The position numbers were made by a program, and so were the translations under genes. Under the pieces are notes generated by a model, which saw only the letters and a list, made by a program, of their open reading frames with translations, ran no database searches and had not been told where the DNA came from. Shown piece after piece: positions 8,099-15,429 of a stretch of 42,244 nucleotides of DNA. The number at the start of each line of letters is the position of its first letter. Positions within the stretch are counted from its first letter, which is position 1. The DNA comes from Lachnospiraceae bacterium (GTDB taxonomy: Bacteria > Bacillota > Clostridia > Lachnospirales > Lachnospiraceae), in the NCBI GenBank assembly GCA_017469405.1, contig JAFUGL010000021.1, positions 1 to 42,244 on the forward strand, given 5' to 3'.

Positions 8099-9004
8099 CT
8101 AATCACTCATTAAGCTTTTATAAATTTTTTCTCTTCTATCTTTTTTTACAGGAAATGCTTCCCTTATATTTTCCACATCATTATCAATTTCATATATAAG
8201 TACTAACTCCCCACTATCACTGCCTTCAATCTCATCAGGTATTACCGTATCTCCGTTTGGATCAACCAACATGGTTCCTCCGCAATAAGTCACTCCGCCT
8301 ATCTCTCCAATACAGTTTATGCCCGCTATGTAGCATTGGTTTTCTATAGCCCGTGCTACAAGAAGCTTATCCCAATGGCCAATCCTTACTTCGGGCCAGT
8401 TTGCAGGAACAATTATAAGTTCCGACTTCTTTGACATCGTCTGAAAGATTTCCGGAAATCTTAAATCATAACATATAGCAGCACTTATATTAAATCCCTT
8501 ATAGTAAAGATAATCCTGATACTCACCACCGGTAAAAAACCTATCCTCGCCGGAATAACTGAAAGGATGTATATTCGCATAGTCAAACATCATAGGGATA
8601 TCAAGCTCATCAAAATCATCTTCATTTATCCCACTATCATAGCTTAAACAAGAATTGCTTTTTTCATCTTCTGTGACGCCAAATTCTTCAACCTCATCCG
8701 GTCCGACTATAGAATAATGATTTTCACACAATAAGTCATTTGATTTATCATTTATCCTTTTTGTCCAACCAACTCCGATTGCAACCTTATACTCTGTTGC
8801 AAGCTTTTTAATCTTCCTGACGGTCTCATAATCCGACTCACCTGTTACATCAGTATTCATTGAAAATCCGGTAAGAGACATCTCCGGCAAAAGCAATAAA
8901 TCAATTTTTCTTCCTGAAACAGTCTTTAAAACATTTTCCAGCTTATTTAAATTTTCTTCTTTATTTTCCCAGACAATATTCATCTGATATAAAGCTAATT
9001 TCAT
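8099..9004 (-). CDS. Nitrilase-superfamily (omega-amidase-like) protein, catalytic Lys missing
   Basis: Carbon-nitrogen hydrolase fold protein of 301 residues. The start is the ATG at 9004, preceded by AAGGATG. Members hydrolyse amides with a Glu-Lys-Cys triad. Glu 41 (LLPEMSLTGF) and Cys 178 (AAICYDLRFPE) are present. In the block that normally reads Y-x-K-I-H-P-F-S-Y-S-G-E, this protein has YANIHPFSYSGE, with Asn 144 (codon AAT) where Lys is expected. Just before it (about 104-138) is an acidic insertion not typical of the family. It may be inactive, altered in specificity, or the triad Lys may be supplied elsewhere. The family call is strong; activity is doubtful. Confidence 0.85.
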   Translation of the reverse strand: MKLALYQMNIVWENKEENLNKLENVLKTVSGRKIDLLLLPEMSLTGFSMNTDVTGESDYETVRKIKKLATEYKVAIGVGWTKRINDKSNDLLCENHYSIVGPDEVEEFGVTEDEKSNSCLSYDSGINEDDFDELDIPMMFDYANIHPFSYSGEDRFFTGGEYQDYLYYKGFNISAAICYDLRFPEIFQTMSKKSELIIVPANWPEVRIGHWDKLLVARAIENQCYIAGINCIGEIGGVTYCGGTMLVDPNGDTVIPDEIEGSDSGELVLIYEIDNDVENIREAFPVKKDRREKIYKSLMSD

Positions 9005-9091
9005 AATAAATTCATCCTTATAAAAAAGCTTACACATTATATCAAAAGCCTGTTGATTTAACAGTTATAGCTTAACCTTCCAACTTCAAAG

Positions 9092-10012
9092 TTACCCCAG
9101 CACATCAAAAAACTTACTTACTTCGTTCCATGCTTTCATGGACTCAGGCATAAGCTTTGCTCCCATTTGAAACACATGAAACATACCCTCATATACAGAA
9201 AGCTTGACCTGAACTCCAGCCTCTTTCGCTTTTTCAGCAACCAGTCTTGAGTCATCCAAAAGCATCTCATTGGAACCAACCTGAATAAGCATCGGAGGAA
9301 ATCCCTCAAAATCCCCATATAACGGAGAAATGTATTTATCGCCCTTATCTGTATCCTCCACATACGGATTATCATATATAAGATTGCTGCTGTCATTTCC
9401 AAATACAGGGTCAACATCATAGTTATCTTTATAAGAAGCTCCCGTTGATAAAAGGTCTGTCCACGGTGACATGGCAACTATCGCGCAAGGAAGCTTGCGA
9501 CCTTTATCTTTTAGTAGATGACACAATGCCATAGCAAGACCTCCTCCGGCAGAATCACCCACGACAACAATCTTATCCTCAGTGTAGCCATTATCCAAAA
9601 GCCACTCATATGCGCAAAGAGCATCCTCCAAAGCAGCAGGATGTTTAAATTCCGGGCCAACTCTGTAATCTATCGAGAGTACATCTGCCCCGCAGCTTAC
9701 TTCTCCGTAAAGGCCTGCCATAGTTCTGTATATATTTTTAAATGCACCTATATATCCACCGCCATGCAGCTGTAAAATTACCTTATCCGACGGTTTATCA
9801 AAATGCTCATTTTTATCATTCCATTTGAGGAGCTCCATGGAAAAATTATCCAAGTCAATTCTTTCCTTTGAAAGGTGCTCCGGATATCTGAAATTCTTAT
9901 CCAGATCGCTATCCGTTCTTTTTTCTTCTCTTAAGTGGGTACGAAGATAATTGCTTTTATTGAACTCTGCTATAAGTGTAATAACCATCTTCGCACGTAA
10001 GCTTGTCTCCAT
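9092..10012 (-). CDS. HSL-family alpha/beta hydrolase (esterase)
   Basis: Cytoplasmic esterase or lipase of the hormone-sensitive-lipase branch. I start at the ATG at 10012, preceded by AAGGAG; the open frame upstream lacks a ribosome site. In the 306-residue protein the oxyanion motif HGGG is at 83-86, the nucleophile Ser 154 sits in GDSAGG, the acid is Asp 253 or 254 (LLDDS) and the catalytic His is 279 (MFHVF). It is the last gene of a three-gene set with the zinc-ribbon membrane protein and the condensation-fold protein, separated by 13 bases. It may remove or transfer an acyl group placed by that partner; this is inference. Confidence 0.88.
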   Translation of the reverse strand: METSLRAKMVITLIAEFNKSNYLRTHLREEKRTDSDLDKNFRYPEHLSKERIDLDNFSMELLKWNDKNEHFDKPSDKVILQLHGGGYIGAFKNIYRTMAGLYGEVSCGADVLSIDYRVGPEFKHPAALEDALCAYEWLLDNGYTEDKIVVVGDSAGGGLAMALCHLLKDKGRKLPCAIVAMSPWTDLLSTGASYKDNYDVDPVFGNDSSNLIYDNPYVEDTDKGDKYISPLYGDFEGFPPMLIQVGSNEMLLDDSRLVAEKAKEAGVQVKLSVYEGMFHVFQMGAKLMPESMKAWNEVSKFFDVLG

Positions 10013-10025
10013 AATTTTCTCCTTA

Positions 10026-10736
10026 TCAGATCCTAAACCTCTTTGCGAGCTCGCTCGTGGACTTTTTCTCGCCAAGAAAAACAATAATCATAAATATTAT
10101 TATCGAAACCACCGTCGAAACTATCGAAAGCATTTTTACCTTATAATTGCCTAGCACTACAAATATACTGCAGATAAGACTCATCAATATACCTATAAGC
10201 TGAACCATAAGATACACATGACATTTTTTGAAATTGACCATGGATAAAATAAACACAACCAGATCAAGCACGAGCACCATAATCGGAATTCCAAAATTAA
10301 TTGACCAACCGTTTCCTCCATAGACCCGGTCTATTATCATTATAAGCGGTATCGCAGCTATAACCTGAACCGCAAGCTTTGAGCGGTGGCTGACATAACG
10401 CTGGAAGGAGTAAAAAACTGTAAAGCATATATAAGCAAGACCTGCTCCGGTTACAATCGACCATGGTGTTCCCTTGTAGGTTGCATAGTTTATAAGCACA
10501 AGAATTATCTCTGCTATAATGGACAAAAAAATGCAGAGTCTTATAACAAACTTTATCCATTTTCTCTTTTTTACAATATCCGGATAGCTTATGGATTTTG
10601 ATTTGTACATTCCCATTTTATCGGTTCCCTTCATATCATCAGATAAATCAAGAACATTTTTACAAAGCGGGCAGACAATCGAATCATCCATAATATCTAT
10701 ATTACATTTTCTACATCTATTCATAATAAGCACCAT
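10026..10736 (-). CDS. Zinc-ribbon membrane protein, DUF6320-like
   Basis: The 236-residue protein opens with a zinc ribbon, CRKCNIDI...CPLCKNV, a CxxC-x(13)-CxxC pattern near residues 8-27. About six membrane helices follow between residues 60 and 225. The family resembles DUF6320, whose function is not known to me. The start overlaps the end of the condensation-fold gene; ATG at 10736 or 10724 are both possible, and neither has a strong ribosome site, which suggests translational coupling. Sandwiched between an acyltransferase-like and an esterase-like gene, it may be a membrane partner for an acylation reaction. Confidence 0.7.
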   Translation of the reverse strand: MVLIMNRCRKCNIDIMDDSIVCPLCKNVLDLSDDMKGTDKMGMYKSKSISYPDIVKKRKWIKFVIRLCIFLSIIAEIILVLINYATYKGTPWSIVTGAGLAYICFTVFYSFQRYVSHRSKLAVQVIAAIPLIMIIDRVYGGNGWSINFGIPIMVLVLDLVVFILSMVNFKKCHVYLMVQLIGILMSLICSIFVVLGNYKVKMLSIVSTVVSIIIFMIIVFLGEKKSTSELAKRFRI

Positions 10737-11991
10737 TACTTTCCACAGTTACATTTATTCCATCCTCAACCATATGCCTGAAAAAAGCCCTCTGAACATG
10801 AGTTTCAAGTATGGCAGAGCTAAATGTAAATACAAGAGTATCATTGTAAGAAAAAACCGTAGCCTTGATATTTTGTCCCGGCGACATGGATAATACTGCC
10901 GTAAATTTCTCTATATAATCCTCGTATCCGGGTGCAACCTTTATAATACCTAAATTAGTCACGGTAGTCGTGTTGGCCTTAGCTGATGCAAGGTAAATGC
11001 GCTTCATGACAAAGCTCTTTATAAAAAGCGGAACCGCTCTAAGCCATTTATTTTCTTCATTGGAAACATTGTAGGAAATTATATCCTCAAGGTTTTCTCT
11101 GGTTATCTGCTTTCTCAAACTTTCCGCAACCTCATCAAGCACTTCTTTAAATGTATAACTATCCTTTACAGGTCTGAATGTAGCTGAAACAATTGCAAAG
11201 AAATTCTTTAAGGTGCCCGAATCAAAGTACGGTCTTAGATTAACGGGAACGCACGCGGAAAACGGCTTTTTACCGGGCTGTGATTTCATACATTCTTTAT
11301 AAACTGCCCAGGCAAAGGTTCCGATAAGATACTGGTTTATGGTCACTCCGTATTTTTTTGAAACTTCTTTTATCTCTTTGACAGGTATATATCCGTGTAT
11401 TATGCCCATCTCGGTTTCGGGAAGTTTTTCGCCTTCTATGATAAACGCCTTTTCTTTTTTATATTTTTTCTTCTTACTGCGCTTGTAATTTTTAACATAG
11501 CTGTCCTCCCTGTCCAGAGAGGTTTCAGGACTTAAGATATCATGATTGGTTTCCTTAAGCTCCGGATATCTGTCTCTTAGATACTGATAGGTTATCTCCT
11601 TTAAAAAGGCAAGGGCTCCGTTACCATCAGTAACAGCATGAAATACCTCAAGATTTATCCTGTTTTTGTAATAGGTTACACGAAACTGATAATCCCTGTT
11701 AAGGTGAGGATTGATATATCTGCACGGATAGGTATCCTCCTCGGTAACCTTTGGGGGCATATTGTGATTAGTCTCAAAATAGTACCAGAAAAGTCCCTCC
11801 GTCATCTTGGAATTAAACACATCAAAATATGGCAGAACCTTATCCAGTGCCTTTTGCAAAATGTCCGGAACGATATCATATTTCAATGTAACCGATACTC
11901 TGTAGACATTGCTCATGCTCTCACTTACTATCATAGGAAAGAGATTTGCCGTATTATCAAGTTTGTCATAACGCTCGTCTTTATTGCTCAT
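10717..11991 (-). CDS. Condensation-fold acyltransferase (alcohol acetyltransferase-like)
   Basis: A 424-residue protein of the chloramphenicol-acetyltransferase-like superfamily that includes NRPS condensation domains, PapA-type acyltransferases and alcohol acetyltransferases. The catalytic motif HxxxDG is visible as HAVTDG with His 118 and Asp 122. A second conserved region lies near 270-290 ('FSACVPVNLRPYF'), a typical structural motif. It begins a three-gene operon with overlapping or near-abutting genes. An acyl-CoA or acyl-carrier donor and an alcohol or amine acceptor are expected from the family, but the substrate is unknown. No carrier protein or NRPS gene is nearby. Confidence 0.75.
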   Translation of the reverse strand: MSNKDERYDKLDNTANLFPMIVSESMSNVYRVSVTLKYDIVPDILQKALDKVLPYFDVFNSKMTEGLFWYYFETNHNMPPKVTEEDTYPCRYINPHLNRDYQFRVTYYKNRINLEVFHAVTDGNGALAFLKEITYQYLRDRYPELKETNHDILSPETSLDREDSYVKNYKRSKKKKYKKEKAFIIEGEKLPETEMGIIHGYIPVKEIKEVSKKYGVTINQYLIGTFAWAVYKECMKSQPGKKPFSACVPVNLRPYFDSGTLKNFFAIVSATFRPVKDSYTFKEVLDEVAESLRKQITRENLEDIISYNVSNEENKWLRAVPLFIKSFVMKRIYLASAKANTTTVTNLGIIKVAPGYEDYIEKFTAVLSMSPGQNIKATVFSYNDTLVFTFSSAILETHVQRAFFRHMVEDGINVTVESNGAYYE

Positions 11992-12075
11992 TATTTCGCC
12001 TTCTATATAATAATACTTTTAGTCTGGTTTTATCTATTTCTAAAACTCCAAATAATTTTTAAAAATCAATTAAAT

Positions 12076-12831
12076 CTACTTATCGGTAAGAGCCATAAGC
12101 ACTGTACCTGTACCTCTGTAAACATTTACAAGTCCCTCACCTGATACAGCCGAACCGATAAGGCTCTTAGAGGACTTCTCAACTGTAAATGCAAGTGAAC
12201 CCGACCATGCTATCGCCATATTGCCATCAATCTTAACTTCATCATCCTGAAGATTAAATGCTATAAGCTCCTGCTGCGGAACCGGACTTTCAAGAACTGC
12301 TATACCCTGTCCTGCAAGACTTAAATTAAATAAGCCCTCTCCACCAAGTGCGGCAGAGGAAAGATTGCTTCTTGCAACAACTTTGTCCTGAAGATTACTG
12401 TCACATGCAAGGAAAAGTCCGTCCTGAAGAACTATCGAACCCCACTGTGATACATCAATCATAATTATGTGCTTATACGTAGGTTCAAGCATAACATAAC
12501 CCTGTCCTACATATTCAGGTTTAGCAACTGTTTCACCTGTAACGGCTGCACTTACCATCTTGCCAAGAAAGTTTCCTGCCTTGACACCTGAAGTCATTGA
12601 TACATTTCCAATCATCCACTGCATGGCACCTGCCTGAACCTTGGCAGCAGAATTATTAAGTTCGATAAGCACCTGTCTTTTTCTTACATTCATCTTTGAA
12701 GCAAAATACTGAGTAGCAGCAGTCGCAGGAGTTACCGACAAATCCTGCTGATGCTCAAACACCCTAAACTGTCCAAGCTGACTTATACAAGTCATGTTTT
12801 TGTTGTCAAATAAATTGTTAATCTGATACAT
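12076..12831 (-). CDS. AIM24-family (TIGR00266-like) protein
   Basis: A 251-residue beta-rich cytoplasmic protein with the pattern of the AIM24 family: Gly-rich short beta strands, 'SGVKAGNFLGKMVSA' near 90-100, 'GEGLFNLSLAGQGIAVL' near 170, and a late 'VSGEGLVNVYRGTGTVLMA'. Bacterial members have no firmly established biochemical role. The gene stands alone between oppositely unlinked neighbours and has a strong AGGGGG ribosome site. No signal peptide or membrane segment is seen. Confidence 0.85.
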   Translation of the reverse strand: MYQINNLFDNKNMTCISQLGQFRVFEHQQDLSVTPATAATQYFASKMNVRKRQVLIELNNSAAKVQAGAMQWMIGNVSMTSGVKAGNFLGKMVSAAVTGETVAKPEYVGQGYVMLEPTYKHIIMIDVSQWGSIVLQDGLFLACDSNLQDKVVARSNLSSAALGGEGLFNLSLAGQGIAVLESPVPQQELIAFNLQDDEVKIDGNMAIAWSGSLAFTVEKSSKSLIGSAVSGEGLVNVYRGTGTVLMALTDK

Positions 12832-12926
12832 ATATTTTCCCCCTTTTATACCTTATAATTATTCATACTTATATTTTTATAGCACTTACTCATCCATTAT
12901 ACACTAATTATCGTAAAAGACAAATA

Positions 12927-12949
12927 AAAGCGGCAATAATACCGCTTTT
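12927..12949 (-). terminator. Rho-independent terminator
   Basis: AAAAGCGG pairs with CCGCTTTT around a short AT loop. On the minus strand a TTTTATTTGTC tract follows. It ends transcription of the small hypothetical gene just upstream on the minus strand. Confidence 0.8.
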
Positions 12950-12971
12950 ACTGTTTTTACCATAGTCATTT

Positions 12972-13133
12972 CTACCCTTGTTCTGTAGCTGTCGCTATTT
13001 TATCCAAAAGCTCGACTATTTCCTCTGTTGTATACTCTTTCTTTTCTCCTTGTGTGAAGATAAGTCTCAGTTCATACAACGTGGACATTTTGATACTTTT
13101 CATTTCTTTTTCCGTCATATTGGCAACCTCCAT
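12972..13133 (-). CDS. Small hypothetical protein, 53 residues
   Basis: I do not recognise this family. The start is the ATG at 13133, because AGGAGGGG lies at correct spacing; the frame is open 21 bases further up. The protein is soluble and charged (MEVANMTEKEMKSI at the start) with a helix-rich, Lys/Glu-heavy composition and 'TTEEIVELLDKIATA' near the end. It has its own terminator and lies between AIM24 and tRNA-Thr. The strong ribosome site and clean terminator support a real gene. Confidence 0.6.
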   Translation of the reverse strand: MEVANMTEKEMKSIKMSTLYELRLIFTQGEKKEYTTEEIVELLDKIATATEQG

Positions 13134-13171
13134 ACTTATCCCCTCCTGATGCATTTTTTTTAATTAACCAA

Positions 13172-13244
13172 AGCTTCTGATGGGACTCGAACCCACGGCC
13201 TACGCATTACGAATGCGACGCTCTACCAACTGAGCCACAGAAGC
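13172..13244 (-). tRNA. tRNA-Thr (anticodon CGT)
   Basis: Acceptor GCTTCTG pairs with CAGAAGC. The D arm is GCTC...GAGC with AGTTGGTA. The anticodon loop is TTCGTAA on a CGCA/TGCG stem. The T arm is GTGGG TTCGAGT CCCAT. CCA is not encoded. The discriminator base is U. Confidence 0.95.
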
Positions 13245-13257
13245 AAATTATTATTTA

Positions 13258-13701
13258 TTAAATTTTATCTTTAAGTGAATTACTAACAATCTCGTACGCT
13301 TTTTTATACTTTTCCAAGCGTTCATAATCCTCTTTGGTAGGATGTAAAATACGTTCAGGCTTCATGTTATGAGTCAGGTCTGCTATTTTCACTCTTGCAG
13401 AAAGAGGATTTTTAATTACATTATTGATATAATCGAAATAATCCTCACCCTCTGGCTTTGTAAGCGCAACAACCGCATCCGTAATCTCATCTCCAAATAT
13501 CGGTCTTAAATCTGCCTCTGTCACATCAGTATCCTCAATAGTGTCATGAAGCCATGCAACGATCTTTTCCTTTGTATCATCCACATAAGAAGCAACGGTC
13601 CTCGGGTGGTTAATGTACTCAACCCCGCACCGGTCAAACTGTCCTTTGTGTGCCTTAGTAGCAATCTCTTCTGCTTTTTTTAACAATGCCTCATAATCCA
13701 T
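13258..13701 (-). CDS. HD-domain phosphohydrolase, MESH1/SpoT-hydrolase-like
   Basis: A 147-residue stand-alone HD hydrolase of the small alarmone hydrolase/guanosine-polyphosphate type. Visible motifs are 'AHKGQFDRCGVEYINHPRTVA' minus its last residue near 17-36 (first metal His in NHP), the HD pair in 'VAWLHDTIEDTDV' near 48-60, and 'VKIADLTHNM' near 105-114. Catalysis would be metal-dependent removal of the 3' pyrophosphate or a related bond. A RelQ-type synthetase is encoded 1.7 kb away, so the two could form a (p)ppGpp make-and-break pair; that link is inference. GAGG upstream supports the start. Confidence 0.82.
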   Translation of the reverse strand: MDYEALLKKAEEIATKAHKGQFDRCGVEYINHPRTVASYVDDTKEKIVAWLHDTIEDTDVTEADLRPIFGDEITDAVVALTKPEGEDYFDYINNVIKNPLSARVKIADLTHNMKPERILHPTKEDYERLEKYKKAYEIVSNSLKDKI

Positions 13702-13774
13702 AGTGACCTCTTAATTTTCCGATAACCTGCTTAGATATAATAACACATTCCAAAGAAAAATAAAACAGTAAAAT

Positions 13775-13816
13775 AAAAAAGAAAGGACCTAAATCTACTC
13801 AGTTCCTTTCTTTTTT
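13775..13816 (-). terminator. Terminator after tRNA-Pro
   Basis: GAAAGGACCT pairs with the AGTTCCTTTC arm, flanked by A-rich and T-rich tracts on both sides. It could act in both directions but most simply ends the tRNA-Pro transcript on the minus strand. Confidence 0.75.
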
Positions 13817-13850
13817 AATCATTTTAAAATTATTTGGTTTATAAACTTAA

Positions 13851-13924
13851 TCGATGCGACAGGATTCGAACCTGCGACCTCTGCGTCCCGAACGCAGCGC
13901 TCTACCAAGCTGAGCCACGCATCG
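13851..13924 (-). tRNA. tRNA-Pro (anticodon CGG)
   Basis: Acceptor CGATGCG pairs with CGCATCG, discriminator A. The D arm is GCTC AGCTTGGTA GAGC. The anticodon arm is CTGCG TTCGGGA CGCAG. The T arm is GCAGG TTCGAAT CCTGT. CCA is not encoded. It sits between the rpsR terminator and its own terminator. Confidence 0.95.
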
Positions 13925-13949
13925 TTAATTTATTTTTTATTTTTTAAAA

Positions 13950-13980
13950 CCGCCCTTGAATTATTATAGTTCAAGGGCGG
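13950..13980 (-). terminator. Terminator of the rpsF-ssb-rpsR operon
   Basis: CCGCCCTTGAA pairs perfectly with TTCAAGGGCGG around a 9-base loop. On the minus strand TTTTAAAAAAT follows. It lies 13 bases after the rpsR stop codon. Confidence 0.9.
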
Positions 13981-13993
13981 CAGATTACATAAA

Positions 13994-14269
13994 TTAATCA
14001 GATACGTATGCCATAATTGCAACGTGTCTTGCTCTCTTGATTGCAACTGTCAAAGCTCTCTGATGCTTAGCACAGTTACCGGTAATTCTTCTAGGAAGAA
14101 TCTTACCTCTCTCTGAGACATACTTTCTTAACTTGTTAACATCCTTATAATCTATTACAGCGTTCTTCTCTGCACAGAATACACAAACCTTTTTTCTTCT
14201 TCTCATAGGTCTTCTCTTCATAGGAGCATCTGCGCGATCGCCGCTCTTTTCTGTCTTATTATAAGCCAT
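13994..14269 (-). CDS. rpsR: Ribosomal protein bS18
   Basis: Small-subunit protein S18, which binds with S6 at the platform of the 30S subunit. The start is the ATG at 14269, preceded by GGAGG; the frame extends five codons up without a ribosome site. The 91-residue sequence contains the zinc-type motif CVFCAEKN near 28-35 and the family core '[19 protein letters not shown]'. The N-terminal tail is basic ([10 protein letters not shown]). It is the last gene of the S6 operon; an imperfect small hairpin lies in the ssb-rpsR gap (about 14292-14312). Confidence 0.97.
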   Translation of the reverse strand: MAYNKTEKSGDRADAPMKRRPMRRRKKVCVFCAEKNAVIDYKDVNKLRKYVSERGKILPRRITGNCAKHQRALTVAIKRARHVAIMAYVSD

Positions 14270-14320
14270 TTTATTTACCTCCATAATTAATCGTCAATCC
14301 CATAGATTGACCTAACACTT

Positions 14321-14764
14321 TTACTTGAATGGTAAATCGTTTTCTATTCCTTCAGGAATACTCATAAATCCTTCTGCGCTTGCATCAGCCGGTGCAGGTC
14401 TGTCAGCTGCCTGATAGTTTCCACCACCGTTTGCATTCTTGCTTTCAGCAAATTCATGATCTTCAACAACTACTTCTGTTGTATATACTTTATTTCCGTC
14501 TTTATTGGTATAGCTGCCTGTCTGAATTCTTCCGGTTACTGCAATTTTAGTACCTTGCTTTAAATACTTTTCTGCAAATTCACCATTTTTTCCAAACGCA
14601 ACACACTGAATAAAGTCTGCAGTCTGATCGTTGCCGGAATCTTTTCTGACAAAACGTCTGTCAACTGCCAATGTATATCTTGCTATAGCTAAAGGCTCTG
14701 CGCCCTGTGAATATCTTACTTCAGGATCACGAGTCAAACGACCCATTAAAATTACTTTGTTCAT
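14321..14764 (-). CDS. ssb: Single-stranded DNA-binding protein
   Basis: Protects single-stranded DNA and recruits replication and repair proteins. The OB-fold spans about residues 1-105, with 'MNKVILMGRLTRDPEVRYS' at the start and 'FIQCVAFGKNGEFAEKYLKQG' minus its last residue in the middle. A Gly/Ala/Pro-rich linker follows (110-135). The acidic tip reads ENDLPFK, so one Lys follows the Phe that is normally C-terminal and is gripped by partner proteins. At 147 residues it has typical length. It is the middle gene of rpsF-ssb-rpsR, with an AAGGGGG ribosome site. Confidence 0.97.
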   Translation of the reverse strand: MNKVILMGRLTRDPEVRYSQGAEPLAIARYTLAVDRRFVRKDSGNDQTADFIQCVAFGKNGEFAEKYLKQGTKIAVTGRIQTGSYTNKDGNKVYTTEVVVEDHEFAESKNANGGGNYQAADRPAPADASAEGFMSIPEGIENDLPFK

Positions 14765-14788
14765 AGGAATTCCCCCTTCTTATCAATC

Positions 14789-15079
14789 CTACTCTGCGTC
14801 TTTTCTAACACAAAGATATCTGATAACAGATTCCATAATACGAACATTAGCTTCAATCTGTGCAGGACTGTCAGCATTTGCATCGAACTGAATAAAGTAA
14901 TAATAACCTTCCTTCATCTTCTGAATTTCGTAAGCTAATTTCTTCTTACCCCATTCTTCGACGTCTGTAACAGTACCGCCAGCCTTTTCGATAATAGCCT
15001 TAGCCTTATCAACGACTTGAGCTCTAGCGTCATCTTCAATCTTTGTACTAACTACTAACGCTAATTCATACTTGTTCAT
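14789..15079 (-). CDS. rpsF: Ribosomal protein bS6
   Basis: Small-subunit protein S6, partner of S18 on the 30S platform. The 96-residue sequence has the family start MNKYELALVVSTKIED, the 'VTDVEEWGKKKLAYEI' strand-helix region near 38-53, 'EGYYYFIQF' and the late 'NVRIMESVIRYLCVR'. AAGGAGG sits nine bases before the ATG. First gene of the rpsF-ssb-rpsR operon, preceded by a consensus promoter and a likely S6:S18-binding leader. Confidence 0.97.
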   Translation of the reverse strand: MNKYELALVVSTKIEDDARAQVVDKAKAIIEKAGGTVTDVEEWGKKKLAYEIQKMKEGYYYFIQFDANADSPAQIEANVRIMESVIRYLCVRKDAE

Positions 15080-15105
15080 GTTATTGCACCTCCTTATGGT
15101 CTAAT

Positions 15106-15152
15106 GGCCAACGGTCTTCTCACCTGCCCCATGCAAAGCAATAGCCGTTAGC
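15106..15152 (-). promoter_or_regulatory. Likely S6:S18 autoregulatory leader of rpsF
   Basis: In the 5' untranslated region, on the minus strand, GCTAACGG and CCGTTGGC form an inverted repeat around a 31-base loop, ending about 25 bases before the rpsF start. Known S6:S18 leaders in many bacteria form a hairpin with a conserved CCG element that mimics the 16S rRNA site. The CCG here and the position fit. The fold was judged by eye. Confidence 0.55.
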
Positions 15153-15185
15153 AAGGAATATATAAAAAATATATCACGGAGATAT

Positions 15186-15214
15186 ATAATATCATATCGA
15201 ATACAAAATATCAA
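15186..15214 (-). promoter_or_regulatory. Sigma-A promoter of rpsF operon
   Basis: Minus strand TTGATA (15214-15209), 17-base spacer, TATTAT (15191-15186). It places transcription start shortly upstream of the leader hairpin. Confidence 0.75.
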
Positions 15215-15314
15215 GGAAATTTTTTCTATTTTAATTAAGAATTATTTTCCGTCTTTAACTAAAAAAATTTCTCTGATTTATAAAAAAATTAATAAAAACT
15301 TCATTTTCATTTTA

Positions 15315-15343
15315 TTGACATTATAGCAAAATGTATTTATCAT
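15315..15343 (+). promoter_or_regulatory. Sigma-A promoter of the alarmone synthetase gene
   Basis: TTGACA (15315-15320), 17-base spacer, TATCAT (15338-15343). About 80 bases of untranslated leader would precede the ATG at 15430. It is divergent from the rpsF promoter, 100 bases away. Confidence 0.7.
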
Positions 15344-15429
15344 TTTATTATCGGTTTTTATCAGATTTATAAGTTTATTATATAGCTTATTAATTGTAAA
15401 ATAAAAATAAATACATCAGGAGAAATAAT

